Part shown: one piece after another, positions 44,875-53,459 of the stretch
Position numbering within the stretch: position 1 is the stretch's first letter
Layout of the letters: the number at the start of each line of letters is the position of its first letter
Assembly (NCBI GenBank): GCA_028871555.1
Contig: JAGWNA010000014.1
Span: forward strand, 1-60,701
Direction: 5' to 3'
From: Lysobacteraceae bacterium
Lineage (GTDB): Bacteria > Pseudomonadota > Gammaproteobacteria > Xanthomonadales > Rhodanobacteraceae
Length of the DNA stretch: 60,701 nt
Notes under the pieces: generated by a model
Told to the model about the DNA's origin: nothing
The model's database searches: none
What the model saw: the letters and a program-made list of their open reading frames with translations, nothing else
Position numbers and translations under genes: made by a program

Positions 44875-45900
44875 ATGTCCGCCCAACCCCGCCGCAACGC
44901 CCACATCCTCGACCCCGGCTTCGAACTCACCCTGCGCCCGATGCGCTACCCCGTGTTCTACGAGATGTACCGCAACGCGATCAGGAACACCTGGACCGTG
45001 GAGGAGGTGGACTTCTCGATGGACGCCGGCGATCTGGCGTCGAAGATGTCGCCGGCCGACCGCCATCTGATCCAGCGCCTGGTGGCGTTTTTCGCCACCG
45101 GCGACTCCATCGTGTCGAACAACCTGGTATTGAACCTGTACCAGCACGTCAATGCGCCCGAAGCGCGCATGTACCTGTCGCGCCAGCTCTACGAGGAAGC
45201 ACTGCACGTACAGTTCTATCTCACCCTGCTCGACACCTACATTCCCGACCCGGCCGAACGCAACAAGGCGTTCGCGGCGATCGGGAACATCCCCTCGATC
45301 CGTGCCAAGGGCGAATTCTGTTTCAAGTGGATCGACTCGATCCGGGATCTGCCCCGGCTGGAAACGCGCGCGCATCGCCGGCAGTTCCTGCTCAACCTGA
45401 TCTGCTTCGCCGCCTGCATCGAGGGTCTGTTCTTCTATGCCGCGTTCGCCTACGTCTATTTTCTGCGCTCGCGCGGTTTGCTGCATGGCCTGGCGGCCGG
45501 CACCAACTGGGTGTTCCGCGACGAGAGCGGGCACATGGCGTTCGCGTTCGAGGTCGTGCGCACCGCACGCGAGCAGGAACCCGAGCTGTTCGACGACACC
45601 ATGCGGGCGCAGGTCGAGGCCATGATGGAAGAGGCGATCGACTGCGAAACCCGCTTTGCGCAGGACGTGCTTTCCGGCGGCGTCACCGGGCTGTCGCCCA
45701 AGGCGATGCGCCAGTACCTCGAATATTGCGCCGACCAGCGTTTCGTCCAGCTCGACATGCCGAAAAAATACGGCACCGGAAATCCGTTCGACTTCATGGA
45801 TCTGCAGGACGTGCAGGAGCTCGCCAACTTCTTCGAGCGCCGCGTATCGGCGTACCGGATTGGCGTCGAGGGCGAGGTGGCGTTCGACATGGCGTTCTGA
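44875..45900 (+). CDS. nrdB: Class Ia ribonucleoside-diphosphate reductase beta subunit
   Basis: A 341-residue R2 protein. The diiron ligands are visible in FFATGDSIVSNN, EEALHVQFY (Glu, His), CIEGLFFYAAF and RDESGHMAFAF (Glu, His). A tyrosine sits four residues after the first histidine, matching the radical Tyr122 of E. coli. It is therefore a tyrosyl-radical class Ia subunit and not a class Ic form. AGAGGAAG five bases upstream fixes the ATG at 44875. It is normally cotranscribed with nrdA; here 580 bases with two repeat doublets and an antisense gene intervene. Confidence 0.96.
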   Translation: MSAQPRRNAHILDPGFELTLRPMRYPVFYEMYRNAIRNTWTVEEVDFSMDAGDLASKMSPADRHLIQRLVAFFATGDSIVSNNLVLNLYQHVNAPEARMYLSRQLYEEALHVQFYLTLLDTYIPDPAERNKAFAAIGNIPSIRAKGEFCFKWIDSIRDLPRLETRAHRRQFLLNLICFAACIEGLFFYAAFAYVYFLRSRGLLHGLAAGTNWVFRDESGHMAFAFEVVRTAREQEPELFDDTMRAQVEAMMEEAIDCETRFAQDVLSGGVTGLSPKAMRQYLEYCADQRFVQLDMPKKYGTGNPFDFMDLQDVQELANFFERRVSAYRIGVEGEVAFDMAF

Positions 45901-45934
45901 TGCGCCGTGTGTCCCGTGTCGCCTCGCCTACGTC

Positions 45935-46699
45935 CTAGCGCCAGCCGGCGTCGCGCGCCGCGCGCTCTTGCTGCGCGTCGAAGGCTTCGCCGCGGATGCG
46001 TGCGTCGACCGCGGCCCGGACGTCGCGGGGCAGGTCACTGGCGGCCTGCCGCAGTTCGCCGCCTGCGGGTTTTTCAGCTGCGCCGAGCACGGGCAGCGAC
46101 CAGCCGCCCGCGTCGTCATGGCAGGCCAGGCCAGCCATCGCCGGCCTGGCGCGGTCGATGAAGGTACGGCAAATGCGCCCGTCGGCACTGCGGAAGCTCA
46201 GGCCGATGCGGATCGGGGCGCGCGGGTCGGGCTCACTCGCCAGGGCGTGGTCGAGCGTGTCGGACAAGGCGCCCGCAGCGAACCGGCGGCCGTCGTGCAC
46301 GCGCACCAGGCCGTCGCCGGGGCGCCACCACAGCGCCACGGCCAGTACCGCGATCGACGCGGCGACCGCGGCGGTCGGCATCAACCAGTGACGGGGCGTG
46401 CGGCGTCGACCCGCGCCGAATCCACGTCGGCCTGCAGCTGTGGCGAGTGGCGTGGCCGCTGTCGCTGCCGCTGCCGGCGGGGAGGGCGGTTGCAACAGTG
46501 CCGACAGGCGCGGCGGCACCGGTTCTTCGAGCACGGGGTCGAACGCGGCCTGCACTTGCGCGCGCAATGCCCGTGCCTGCCGCACGCGGCGCGCCAGCAC
46601 CTCGTCGTGCGCCAGCGCGGCGTCGATCCGCGCGGTGCCGGCCGCGTCGAGCTCGCCGTCCACGTAAGCCTGCAATGTGTCTTCGTCGATCGAGTTCAT
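45935..46699 (-). CDS. Anti-sigma factor, transmembrane
   Basis: A 254-residue protein. The N-terminal anti-sigma domain begins SIDEDTLQAYVDGELDAAGT (the zinc-less form of the zf-HC2-like helix). A Pro/Ala linker leads to one transmembrane helix (about 110-128; LMPTAAVAASIAVLAVALWW) and a periplasmic domain (about 130-254) with two cysteines (GRICRTF, AGLACHD) that could form a disulfide. It overlaps the ECF sigma gene by ATGA (46696-46699). It should hold the sigma factor at the membrane until a periplasmic signal releases it. Confidence 0.88.
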   Translation of the reverse strand: MNSIDEDTLQAYVDGELDAAGTARIDAALAHDEVLARRVRQARALRAQVQAAFDPVLEEPVPPRLSALLQPPSPPAAAATAATPLATAAGRRGFGAGRRRTPRHWLMPTAAVAASIAVLAVALWWRPGDGLVRVHDGRRFAAGALSDTLDHALASEPDPRAPIRIGLSFRSADGRICRTFIDRARPAMAGLACHDDAGGWSLPVLGAAEKPAGGELRQAASDLPRDVRAAVDARIRGEAFDAQQERAARDAGWR

Positions 46700-47199
46700 G
46701 TGTCCTTCCCGAGATGGGATTGCAGGCTGGCGCGGGCACGCGCCAGACGGCTGGTGACGGTTCCCACCGGCACCTGCAGCAGCTCGGCGGCTTCGCTGTA
46801 CGACAGACCCTCGACCAGCACCAGGGCCACCACTTCGCGATGATCCGGCGGCAGCGTCGCCAGCGCCGCTGCCAGCTCCAGCTTCTGCACGGGCGCGCTG
46901 GTTCCGTCGGCGGTCATGGTGCCGGCTTCCCCGGCGGCGAACAGGCGCTGCGACCTTCCGCGTGCGCGCAACTCGTCTCGCCAGGCGTTGCGCGCGATCG
47001 CAAACACCCACTTGTCCAGTGCGGCGTCGGGCCGCCATTGCGCCGCCCGGGCCAGTGCCCGCTCCATCACCACCTGCACCAGGTCGTCGGCATCGGCGGC
47101 CTGTCCCGCCAGCGCCCGCGCCAGCCGGCGCAGGCGCGGCAGCAGCGGGGGCAATCCTTCGCGCACGGCCTGGTTCGGATCCACGTATTGCCTTTCCAT
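46696..47199 (-). CDS. RNA polymerase sigma factor, ECF family
   Basis: A 167-residue ECF sigma with region 2 (DADDLVQVVMERALARAAQW, WVFAIARNAWRDELRAR) and region 4 (LATLPPDHREVVALVLVEGL, SYSEAAELLQVPVGTVTSRL). It is cotranscribed and coupled with the downstream anti-sigma gene. The start MERQYVDPNQ is chosen because upstream frame extensions lack coding character. It is divergent from a secreted subtilase with a 107-bp gap, so that protease is a likely member of its regulon, though no paired promoter motif could be confirmed. Confidence 0.92.
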   Translation of the reverse strand: MERQYVDPNQAVREGLPPLLPRLRRLARALAGQAADADDLVQVVMERALARAAQWRPDAALDKWVFAIARNAWRDELRARGRSQRLFAAGEAGTMTADGTSAPVQKLELAAALATLPPDHREVVALVLVEGLSYSEAAELLQVPVGTVTSRLARARASLQSHLGKDT

Positions 47200-47306
47200 T
47201 ACGTTTGAAGGGGGGGATTCCTTCCCTCGCGCACGAAAGTGCGGTTCGGGTGCGTAAAGCCAGCGAATGCTAGCATCCTGACGCCTGACTCCCGACCGCT
47301 TCCGCC

Positions 47307-48626
47307 ATGCCGATGCAGCGCCCGATTGCCGTGCTGATTGCGTTGCTGATGATCGCCTTTGCCCTGGGCGGCGCGACACCTGCGCGGGCACAGCTGCACG
47401 GTCCCGTGCAGGGGCCGCCCGGCGCCATGCACTTCCCCGGCGGGGGCATGCCCAGCCTGCCGCCAGCCGCGCCGCGCGGCGTTCCCCACGTGCCTCACGT
47501 ACCCGGCGGGGTGGGCATGCCGGGCATGGCTCCGGTTCCGTCGCTGCAACATCTCGATCACCTGCTGCACGGGCCGCCGGCCGTCACGCGTCGGTCGCAG
47601 ATCAGGACCCTGCTGCGCGAAGAGCCCGGACGTGTGGCGGTCGACCCGCAGGGCGAGCCGGTTCTGCGCGGCGAATTTCTCGCCCTGGGCCTGTCGCGCC
47701 GGCAACTCCATGCCGTGCAGGCGCACGGATTCGCCGCCGACCGTCCGGCGCCGGCGGACGCCGTGCTGGGACTGGACCTGGCGGTCCTGCGCGATGCCCT
47801 TGGGCGCAGCGAGGCCGAGGCGATGCACGCGTTGCAGCAGGCCGCACCGAACGCGACCTTCGCCTACCAGCACATCTACCTGCCCGCGGGCGACGGCGGG
47901 GCCGTTCCGGACGACACGCCGGCGACAAGGCCATCGGCCGGCATGCCGCGACGCGTGGGATTGATCGACGGCGGCGTGGACCCGGCCGACCCGGCATTGG
48001 CACACGCCCGGATCGAGCGACACGGCTGCACGAGGCCGAACGTATCGAAGCATGGCACGGTAGTGGCCGCACGCCTTGTGGATGGCGATGGCGATACGCT
48101 TTACGCGGCCGACCTGTGGTGCGGCGACAAGGTCGGCGGCGCGACTTCGAGCCTGGTGGACGCGCTTGCCTGGATGGCGCGCGAGCGGGTGCCGGTGATC
48201 AACATCAGCCTGGTCGGCCCCGACAACCCGGTGCTCGCGCGAGCGGTGCAGGCGATGATCGCGCGCGGCCACGTGCTGGTCAGTGCGGTCGGCAACGACG
48301 GGCCGGCGGCGCCACCGTTGTTCCCGGCGGCCTACCCCGGGGTGATCGGCGTCAGCGGTGTCGACGCGCACGATCGCGTGCTGCCGGAGTCCGGCAGCGG
48401 CGAACAGGTCGCCTTCTGCGCGTCGGGTGTGGTCGGCCGCGGCCGCGACGCCTTGCGCGGCACGTCGTTCGCGGCACCGATCGTGGCGCGAAGGGCTGCC
48501 GAGTTGCTGGACGCGCCGCGCGTGGGTGCGGCGGCGCAGATCCTGCGGCGCCTGGCCAGTGAGGCCCGCGACCTTGGCCCCCCGGGCCGCGACACACGCT
48601 ACGGCTACGGTTTGCTGTCGCCATAG
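47307..48626 (+). CDS. Secreted subtilisin-like serine protease (S8)
   Basis: A 439-residue protein with a signal peptide (to about 28), a Gly/Pro/Met/His-rich linker (30-80), a prodomain-like region (80-210) and a subtilase core. The triad is D221 (VGLIDGGVD), H249 (SKHGTVVAA) and S387 (GTSFAAPIVA), with the oxyanion Asn in SAVGNDGPAA. The core is short, about 220 residues, and ends soon after the Ser motif. It is divergent from the ECF sigma/anti-sigma pair and upstream of a secreted repeat protein. It may act on the anti-sigma factor or on the surface protein; both are inference. Confidence 0.9.
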   Translation: MPMQRPIAVLIALLMIAFALGGATPARAQLHGPVQGPPGAMHFPGGGMPSLPPAAPRGVPHVPHVPGGVGMPGMAPVPSLQHLDHLLHGPPAVTRRSQIRTLLREEPGRVAVDPQGEPVLRGEFLALGLSRRQLHAVQAHGFAADRPAPADAVLGLDLAVLRDALGRSEAEAMHALQQAAPNATFAYQHIYLPAGDGGAVPDDTPATRPSAGMPRRVGLIDGGVDPADPALAHARIERHGCTRPNVSKHGTVVAARLVDGDGDTLYAADLWCGDKVGGATSSLVDALAWMARERVPVINISLVGPDNPVLARAVQAMIARGHVLVSAVGNDGPAAPPLFPAAYPGVIGVSGVDAHDRVLPESGSGEQVAFCASGVVGRGRDALRGTSFAAPIVARRAAELLDAPRVGAAAQILRRLASEARDLGPPGRDTRYGYGLLSP

Positions 48627-48629
48627 GAA

Positions 48630-48782
48630 CCTGTCGGACTTTGGTCGGCCGGGCTGCGAATCCGTCTGTGCGGTCCCTGTTTCTGCAGCTTCTTGACCCA
48701 TGGAACCACCGTGGGCCGGCGAAGCGTCGTTGTCGGTCCTCGCACAGCCGAATTCTCGCCTCGACTGCCAAAGCCCGACAGG
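48630..48782. repeat. 153-bp element with 15-bp terminal inverted repeats
   Basis: CCTGTCGGACTTTGG (48630-48644) and CCAAAGCCCGACAGG (48768-48782) are inverted copies with 14 of 15 matches, bounding 123 bases of no coding character. It begins three bases after the subtilase stop. It may be a miniature transposable element or a large terminator fold. Confidence 0.55.
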
Positions 48783-48893
48783 CTCCTGGCTGAACGCATT
48801 CCGAACGCAACCTGACAGCAAGGAAGGATCCCCGGAGCCCGGACGTAATGGGTCGTGCAAGTCACAGATCCATCGCGAGCACTGGAGCCACTC

Positions 48894-49790
48894 ATGAAAA
48901 CCCGTAACCTCACCCTCACGCTCGTCTGTGCAGCGGTACTTGCTGCACTGGCCATGACACCGGCAATGGCACAGACCAGCACGACGACTGATACAAGCAC
49001 GGATACGACCACAGCAACGACCGCCACCAACCCGGAATCGACCCGGCTGGGCAGCGAGTTCGCCGCCTTCGCCGGTTCGGACACCAATGCGCAGGCGCTG
49101 GTCAACGGGCTGCGCAACGGTACGGCCGTCGCGCTCGATCAGACGACCCTGAACCCCGACGGTACCAGCACCACCAGCCAGGTCACGTTCCAGCCGGCCA
49201 CCGGCCAGATGGGCTATGGCAACGTGAAAATCGCACTGTCGCTGGCCGAGGCGAGTCTGGCCAATGCCGGCATTACCGACCCGACTGCCGACGAGATTGC
49301 CGCTGCGCTCAATGGCGGCACCTTGACCCTGGCTGACGGCAGCACCGTCGACCTCCAGGGCGTGCTGGCCGCCCGGGCGTCCGGCGAAGGCTGGGGTCAG
49401 ATCGCCAACGGCATGGGCTTCAGGCTGGGCGACGTCATGCGTTCGCCGAAAGCAGCGGGTGTTGCGGCCAGCGGTCACGCCAATGCCGATGCCAATGCCA
49501 GCGCCAATGTTGCCAGTGTCGATTTCAACAAGGGCCTGAGCAGCGACCATCCCACCGGCTTGAGTACCGACCATCCCACCGGCCTGAGTACCGACCATCC
49601 CACCGGCCTGAGTACCGACCATCCCACCGGCCTGAGTACCGACCATCCCACCGGCCTGAGTACCGACCACCCAACCGGGCTGGGCGGAGCGGAGCGGCCG
49701 CAGTTGCCGGAGCGTCCACAGTTGCCGCAGCGCCCGCAATTGCCGCAGCGGCCCGACATTCCATCGCACGCCGGCCGTCCGGGCGGCTGA
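48894..49790 (+). CDS. Secreted protein with tandem octapeptide repeats
   Basis: A 298-residue protein. The signal peptide MKTRNLTLTLVCAAVLAALA ends at AMAQ. A Thr/Ser-rich stretch (28-48) is followed by a folded region (50-190) with MGYGNVKIALSLAEASLANA and GEGWGQIANGMGFRLGDVM, a motif set I have seen in uncharacterised proteobacterial exported proteins. Next come an Ala/Asn-rich linker, six perfect or near-perfect LSTDHPTG octapeptides (about 215-262) and a QRPQLP-type proline-rich tail. The function is unknown. The repeats suggest a surface, adhesive or matrix role. GGAG precedes the ATG at 48894. Confidence 0.85.
   Translation: MKTRNLTLTLVCAAVLAALAMTPAMAQTSTTTDTSTDTTTATTATNPESTRLGSEFAAFAGSDTNAQALVNGLRNGTAVALDQTTLNPDGTSTTSQVTFQPATGQMGYGNVKIALSLAEASLANAGITDPTADEIAAALNGGTLTLADGSTVDLQGVLAARASGEGWGQIANGMGFRLGDVMRSPKAAGVAASGHANADANASANVASVDFNKGLSSDHPTGLSTDHPTGLSTDHPTGLSTDHPTGLSTDHPTGLSTDHPTGLGGAERPQLPERPQLPQRPQLPQRPDIPSHAGRPGG
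49536..49679 (+). repeat. Coding tandem array, six 24-bp units
   Basis: Six consecutive units of CTGAGTACCGACCATCCCAC plus CGGC, encoding LSTDHPTG; units 2-5 are almost identical at the DNA level, unit 1 reads LSSDHPTG and unit 6 has synonymous changes. Such near-identity invites copy-number change by slippage without frameshift. Confidence 0.95.
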
Positions 49791-49873
49791 TATCCGCTGC
49801 GTTTCTCCACGGATCCGGTACCTTGCTGCCGGGTCCGTGTCTGTTCTCATGATTTTCAAGGGATCCCCACAGC

Positions 49874-50734
49874 ATGAACAACCAACAATACTGGATGGTT
49901 CTCGGCGGCCTCCTGCTGCTCGGCGCACCCGCGGTCCATGCCGCCGATACCGGGGGCAGCAACGGCCACTTCAGCATCAGCGGTGGCGCGAACTACAGCA
50001 GCGGCAAGTACGGCACCGGCACCACGACCGATATCTGGTCGGTACCGCTGACCGCGGCCTACGAGAGTGATCGCTGGACCTTCAAGCTCATCGTCCCGTA
50101 CATCGGCGTCAGCGGATCGGGCAGCGTCATTCCCGGCACCGGCCTGGTCGACAACATCAACCCGTTGGGACGGGGACGGGGGCGCGGCAACATCCTCGGC
50201 GGCGGGTCCACCGGCTCCGGCGGCACCGCAACCACCACGACCAATGGCTCGGCCTCGGGGCTCGGCGACATCGTCGCCTCGGCCGGCTACAACCTGTTTT
50301 CCAGTGCCGACCGCAGCTTCGGTCTCGTGCTCACCGGCAAGGTGAAATTCGGTACCGCCGACGAGAACAAGGGCCTGGGAACCGGCAAGAACGATTACGG
50401 CGTCTCGCTGGACACTTACAAGGTCTACGGCCAGTGGACGCCGTTCGGCGGCATGGGCTGGATGAAGTACGGCAGTTCCCAGTACATCAGGCTGAAGAAC
50501 GGCTACAACGCCAACCTGGGCGTGGACTACAGGTTCGACAGCAACAACAACTTCGGCTCCTACTACTACTACCGCGAGAAAATCGCCGCCGGCGGCGCCC
50601 AGCAGAGCGAACTTGCCGCCTACTGGAACCACAGGTTCAGCGACAATCTGCGGCTGCAGAGCTATGTCCTCGGCGGCGCGGCCGATGGCAGTCCGGACTG
50701 GGGCGCCGGCGCATCGGTGAAGTACACGTACTGA
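49874..50734 (+). CDS. Outer-membrane beta-barrel protein
   Basis: A 286-residue protein with a signal peptide (MNNQQYWMVLGGLLLLGAPA then VHAA) and an alternating aromatic/polar strand pattern (FSISGGANYSSGKYG, IWSVPLTAAYES, WTFKLIVPYIGVSG, NNNFGSYYYYREKIAAGG). It ends on an aromatic beta-signal (GASVKYTY), typical of proteins inserted by BAM. It resembles the transporter-like or phenol-degradation-MetA-like barrel group, which often has glycine-rich loops as here (LGRGRGRGNILGGGSTGSGG). The ligand is unknown. It lies 83 bp after the octapeptide-repeat gene and ends with a strong terminator. Confidence 0.85.
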   Translation: MNNQQYWMVLGGLLLLGAPAVHAADTGGSNGHFSISGGANYSSGKYGTGTTTDIWSVPLTAAYESDRWTFKLIVPYIGVSGSGSVIPGTGLVDNINPLGRGRGRGNILGGGSTGSGGTATTTTNGSASGLGDIVASAGYNLFSSADRSFGLVLTGKVKFGTADENKGLGTGKNDYGVSLDTYKVYGQWTPFGGMGWMKYGSSQYIRLKNGYNANLGVDYRFDSNNNFGSYYYYREKIAAGGAQQSELAAYWNHRFSDNLRLQSYVLGGAADGSPDWGAGASVKYTY

Positions 50735-50747
50735 TCGATTCGAGCCG

Positions 50748-50793
50748 AAAATGGGCCGGGTTCGCTGGCTGGCGAACCTGGCCCATTTTCTTT
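50748..50793 (+). terminator. Strong hairpin terminator, bidirectional in form
   Basis: AAAATGGGCCGGGTTCG (50748-50764) pairs with CGAACCTGGCCCATTTT (50773-50789), one mismatch, followed by CTTT. It lies 13 bases after the beta-barrel stop. Confidence 0.85.
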
Positions 50794-51143
50794 GGCACGA
50801 TTCTCACGCGACGGAGATTGCAGGCTATGTGCAGCCGGCCGTGTCCGCTTGCCGGGTTTGGCAACTCATGGATTCTTCCACGACAAAGCGAGCCGGACCG
50901 CATGCGCATCCGGCCTACAAGCTACAGTGCCGAGCGGGAGGCTTGAGATCGGAGCATTGGCGACTGGGGAGTAGCAAATGTCAGGGAAGGCGATCGTGCG
51001 GCCGGGAACGATGGGCGCTCACGGGCGAGGCACCTCGTGTCTGACTTCGCATTTTCTGCGCTAATCTACTGACATAATCACAATATGCGGCTCGTTCCAT
51101 GTCGCCGTTGCCGAGGAAGATCCGTTCGCCAGGGGGTTGCCGA
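50794..51143. other. Intergenic region upstream of the MASE1 gene
   Basis: About 350 bases without a supported gene. The last 80 bases are more AT-rich (around CATAATCACAATATGC, 51071-51086) and probably hold the promoter, but no confident -35/-10 pair could be assigned. No RNA gene was recognised. Confidence 0.4.
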
Positions 51144-52793
51144 ATGAGTCAGAAATCACGATGGCACGCAGGGGTGCGTCACGCGGCAGTCGCAGTAGTT
51201 TATGCCTTGGGGTATCTGCTGCTTCGGCAAGTGTCGTGGTCGCACTGGATCCTTTTTGCCGGCTATCGCTACTCTGTGCTGCTGCTTGTCCCCTATCGTT
51301 TCTGGCCCGCGCTGGTTGTCGGCGAAATGGGTCCGGTAGCGTATGCAAGCCTCTCGTGTCTCGATACCTTCGGTTGGGTCTGGTCTGGTCTGATGTTCGT
51401 CCCTCCCTTGGCGATGGCGATGCCGATCGTCAAGTTTGGCCGCGATCGTCTGGGCATGATCCCTGCCCATGGACCCGTCCGCCTTGCCACGGTGCTGGCA
51501 TGCGCAGTAGTCGTGTCCGCGATCTGGACCTCGGCCTATCTCGTTACGCTGTCGACCGCTGAGGTGCCTGCCAATTTTCCACCCATCAACTATGGAGTCG
51601 ACGGGGCGCGGTGGTTCATTGGCAATTATTTGGGGGTGCTGACCGTCGCGCCTCTGGTGCTCCTGGTCTGGCAGGGGCGGGCGAAGGGGGCGACACGTTG
51701 GCCAGATGCCCTCAAACGCGTGCTGCATAGCTCATTGGCGATGGAAACAGCGGCTTTTGTGCTGCCGGCGTTGGCGCTCCTTGTATGGCTGGGCCTCGAC
51801 GCCTCGAGCGAAGGCTCACGGTCCATCGCCCGCATGGTGATGTTCCTGCCCGTTGTGTGGCTTGCCCTCCGTCATGGCTGGCACGGGGCGGCCATTGGGG
51901 GCACGATGGGGAGCGTCGCTGTCGCGGTGACGATGCCCCATCTCTACGACACATCCACGTTGCAAGCGGAAGTGTTCGTGGCGTTTGCAACCAGTACGAT
52001 GCTTCTGTTCGGCGGGCGGATCGCGGCACTACACCAACAGAACGGAGCGCACCACAAGCGTGACCGCCAATCCTTCGAGCTGGCCTGGCGCATGCAAGCG
52101 CACTGCGAGGCTCAACTTCGGCAGAGCGCGCGGGGGTTGGAACGTGTCAGTGAAACGGTGCAAGCTACAGATGAGCTGTTGCTGGACCAGTTGTTGCGTC
52201 GGCGCGGCCATCTGGACGACACTCGAGAGCTTCGGCGCCGCACCATGGTGACGCGAGAACAATTGTTCCAATTGCTCGATAGCCTGTATCCCGTATCGTT
52301 GAGGGAACAGGGCCTTCGAGCCGCGCTTCGGCAGGGAGGCATCGCTCGGGCTCTCGACGCTCATCGCATCGGTTATTGGTGCGATACACAAGGCTCCATC
52401 CATCGTCTCTCGCCATCCCTGCAACTCACGCTTCACCGTATGGTGAGTGAAGGGGTGAGTCATCTGTGCGCCACGCACGGCGTTCAAAACGTGAGCGTGC
52501 ACCTGCGCAGCGGCGAGCGTGGCGCGTTTCGATGGGTCGTGGTTCGTATCGAAGCGAAATTCGCCGACGATCCAACTCATCGCATCGATGGCATCCCCCT
52601 TGTGCAGCAACTGGCTGCGACCGGCCTGGGCATTGACGCCGTGAAGACCCGGGCGGCGTTGTATGAGGGGATAACGCACATACGCCACAAGGCACATGGC
52701 GAGTGCATCAGTGCCTTGCTGCGGGAGCCCAAAGCCTGTCCGCCGGAATGGGTGGCGGCTGTCGAGCACGCCACCTGGCCGATTCCTAGTTGA
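51144..52793 (+). CDS. MASE1-domain sensor protein with a degenerate histidine-kinase core
   Basis: A 549-residue protein. The N-terminal MASE1-type membrane domain has about eight helices (residues 10-300; AAVAVVYALGYLLLRQV, YRYSVLLLVPYRFWPAL). A helical region follows, then a NarL-group kinase-like end. LFQLLDSLYPVSLREQGLRA corresponds to the helix after the phospho-acceptor in HisKA_3, and TGLGIDAVKTRAALYEG to the G2 box. However, the His motif (ELHD type) and the N-box Asn (MVSEGVSHLCATHG) are missing. It may bind a partner or ligand without autophosphorylating. AGGGGG supports the ATG at 51144. GC is lower than in neighbouring genes. Confidence 0.85.
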   Translation: MSQKSRWHAGVRHAAVAVVYALGYLLLRQVSWSHWILFAGYRYSVLLLVPYRFWPALVVGEMGPVAYASLSCLDTFGWVWSGLMFVPPLAMAMPIVKFGRDRLGMIPAHGPVRLATVLACAVVVSAIWTSAYLVTLSTAEVPANFPPINYGVDGARWFIGNYLGVLTVAPLVLLVWQGRAKGATRWPDALKRVLHSSLAMETAAFVLPALALLVWLGLDASSEGSRSIARMVMFLPVVWLALRHGWHGAAIGGTMGSVAVAVTMPHLYDTSTLQAEVFVAFATSTMLLFGGRIAALHQQNGAHHKRDRQSFELAWRMQAHCEAQLRQSARGLERVSETVQATDELLLDQLLRRRGHLDDTRELRRRTMVTREQLFQLLDSLYPVSLREQGLRAALRQGGIARALDAHRIGYWCDTQGSIHRLSPSLQLTLHRMVSEGVSHLCATHGVQNVSVHLRSGERGAFRWVVVRIEAKFADDPTHRIDGIPLVQQLAATGLGIDAVKTRAALYEGITHIRHKAHGECISALLREPKACPPEWVAAVEHATWPIPS

Positions 52794-53235
52794 AGTGAGT
52801 AGTGCATTCGACGGGGTTGGTGCAGGTCGAAGCTGCCGTGAACAGGAGCGCGCCGTTGCTCTGCGGCGTTGCCGTAATCACTACGGAAGGATCCTGGTAA
52901 ACAGTCACCCCCCCGGTTGCCGGTGTCTGGGACGACGTGCCTGCTGGAAGCGTTTCGAGGCTAGTGGCATCGCGCCCCATCGGCAAGGGAAGAAACGCGC
53001 CGTTGGCCGTGGCGACAGCAATCAGCACATTACCAGCAGCATCGTTGATCTGGACATATTCCACGCCGGACCTAACCCATGCATAGGCATGGAGCCCCGG
53101 CATGCGACTGACGTCGCGGGCGTCGGTCGGCCATGCGCTGCCCAGTCCCGTGCTGGACTGCTGCTGCGCGAACACAGGGCCGGCACATGCGATGGTCATC
53201 ACCATGAACAAGGCCTTATGGATTGTACGTTTCAT
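52786..53235 (-). CDS. Small secreted protein, function unknown
   Basis: A 149-residue protein with a signal peptide (MKRTIHKALFMVMTIACAGP then VFAQ). The mature part has a beta-rich sequence (YAWVRSGVEYVQINDAAGNV, LIAVATANGAFLPLPMG) and a C-terminal cysteine pair (STCTNPVECTTHF). No family was recognised. AAGGA before the ATG at 53235 supports the start. Its 3' end overlaps that of the convergent MASE1 gene by eight bases. It is probably periplasmic. Confidence 0.7.
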   Translation of the reverse strand: MKRTIHKALFMVMTIACAGPVFAQQQSSTGLGSAWPTDARDVSRMPGLHAYAWVRSGVEYVQINDAAGNVLIAVATANGAFLPLPMGRDATSLETLPAGTSSQTPATGGVTVYQDPSVVITATPQSNGALLFTAASTCTNPVECTTHFN

Positions 53236-53459
53236 TAGCTTTTTCCTTTTCATCCGGTTGGTCGAAGCAGAAATGTAGCATTGCCTCATTCCACGTAAAC
53301 ATCACGCAGGAGACGAATCCTTCGCGATCTGTGACGTCTGATGCACTTGGTTCCGGAGACATGACGGAACCTGATTCGCTCCGGGCCTTGGCCCCGGGCC
53401 GCGTTTCTTGAGCTGCAAAGGGCGGGCAAGTGCGCGCAATGCCCTGATGGGAATCGCCC

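Noticed and set aside
49536..49679. Possible CRISPR or non-coding satellite
   Set aside because: The 24-bp units are contiguous without spacers and lie in frame within an exported protein.
50804..50820. Second sigma-54-like site TTGGCACGATTCTCACG
   Set aside because: The -24 part resembles the consensus but the -12 TTGC is absent.
53349..53371. Hairpin GGTTCCG/CGGAACC as terminator for the alcohol dehydrogenase gene
   Set aside because: No T tract in the needed orientation and about 90 bases from the stop; support is too weak to list it.
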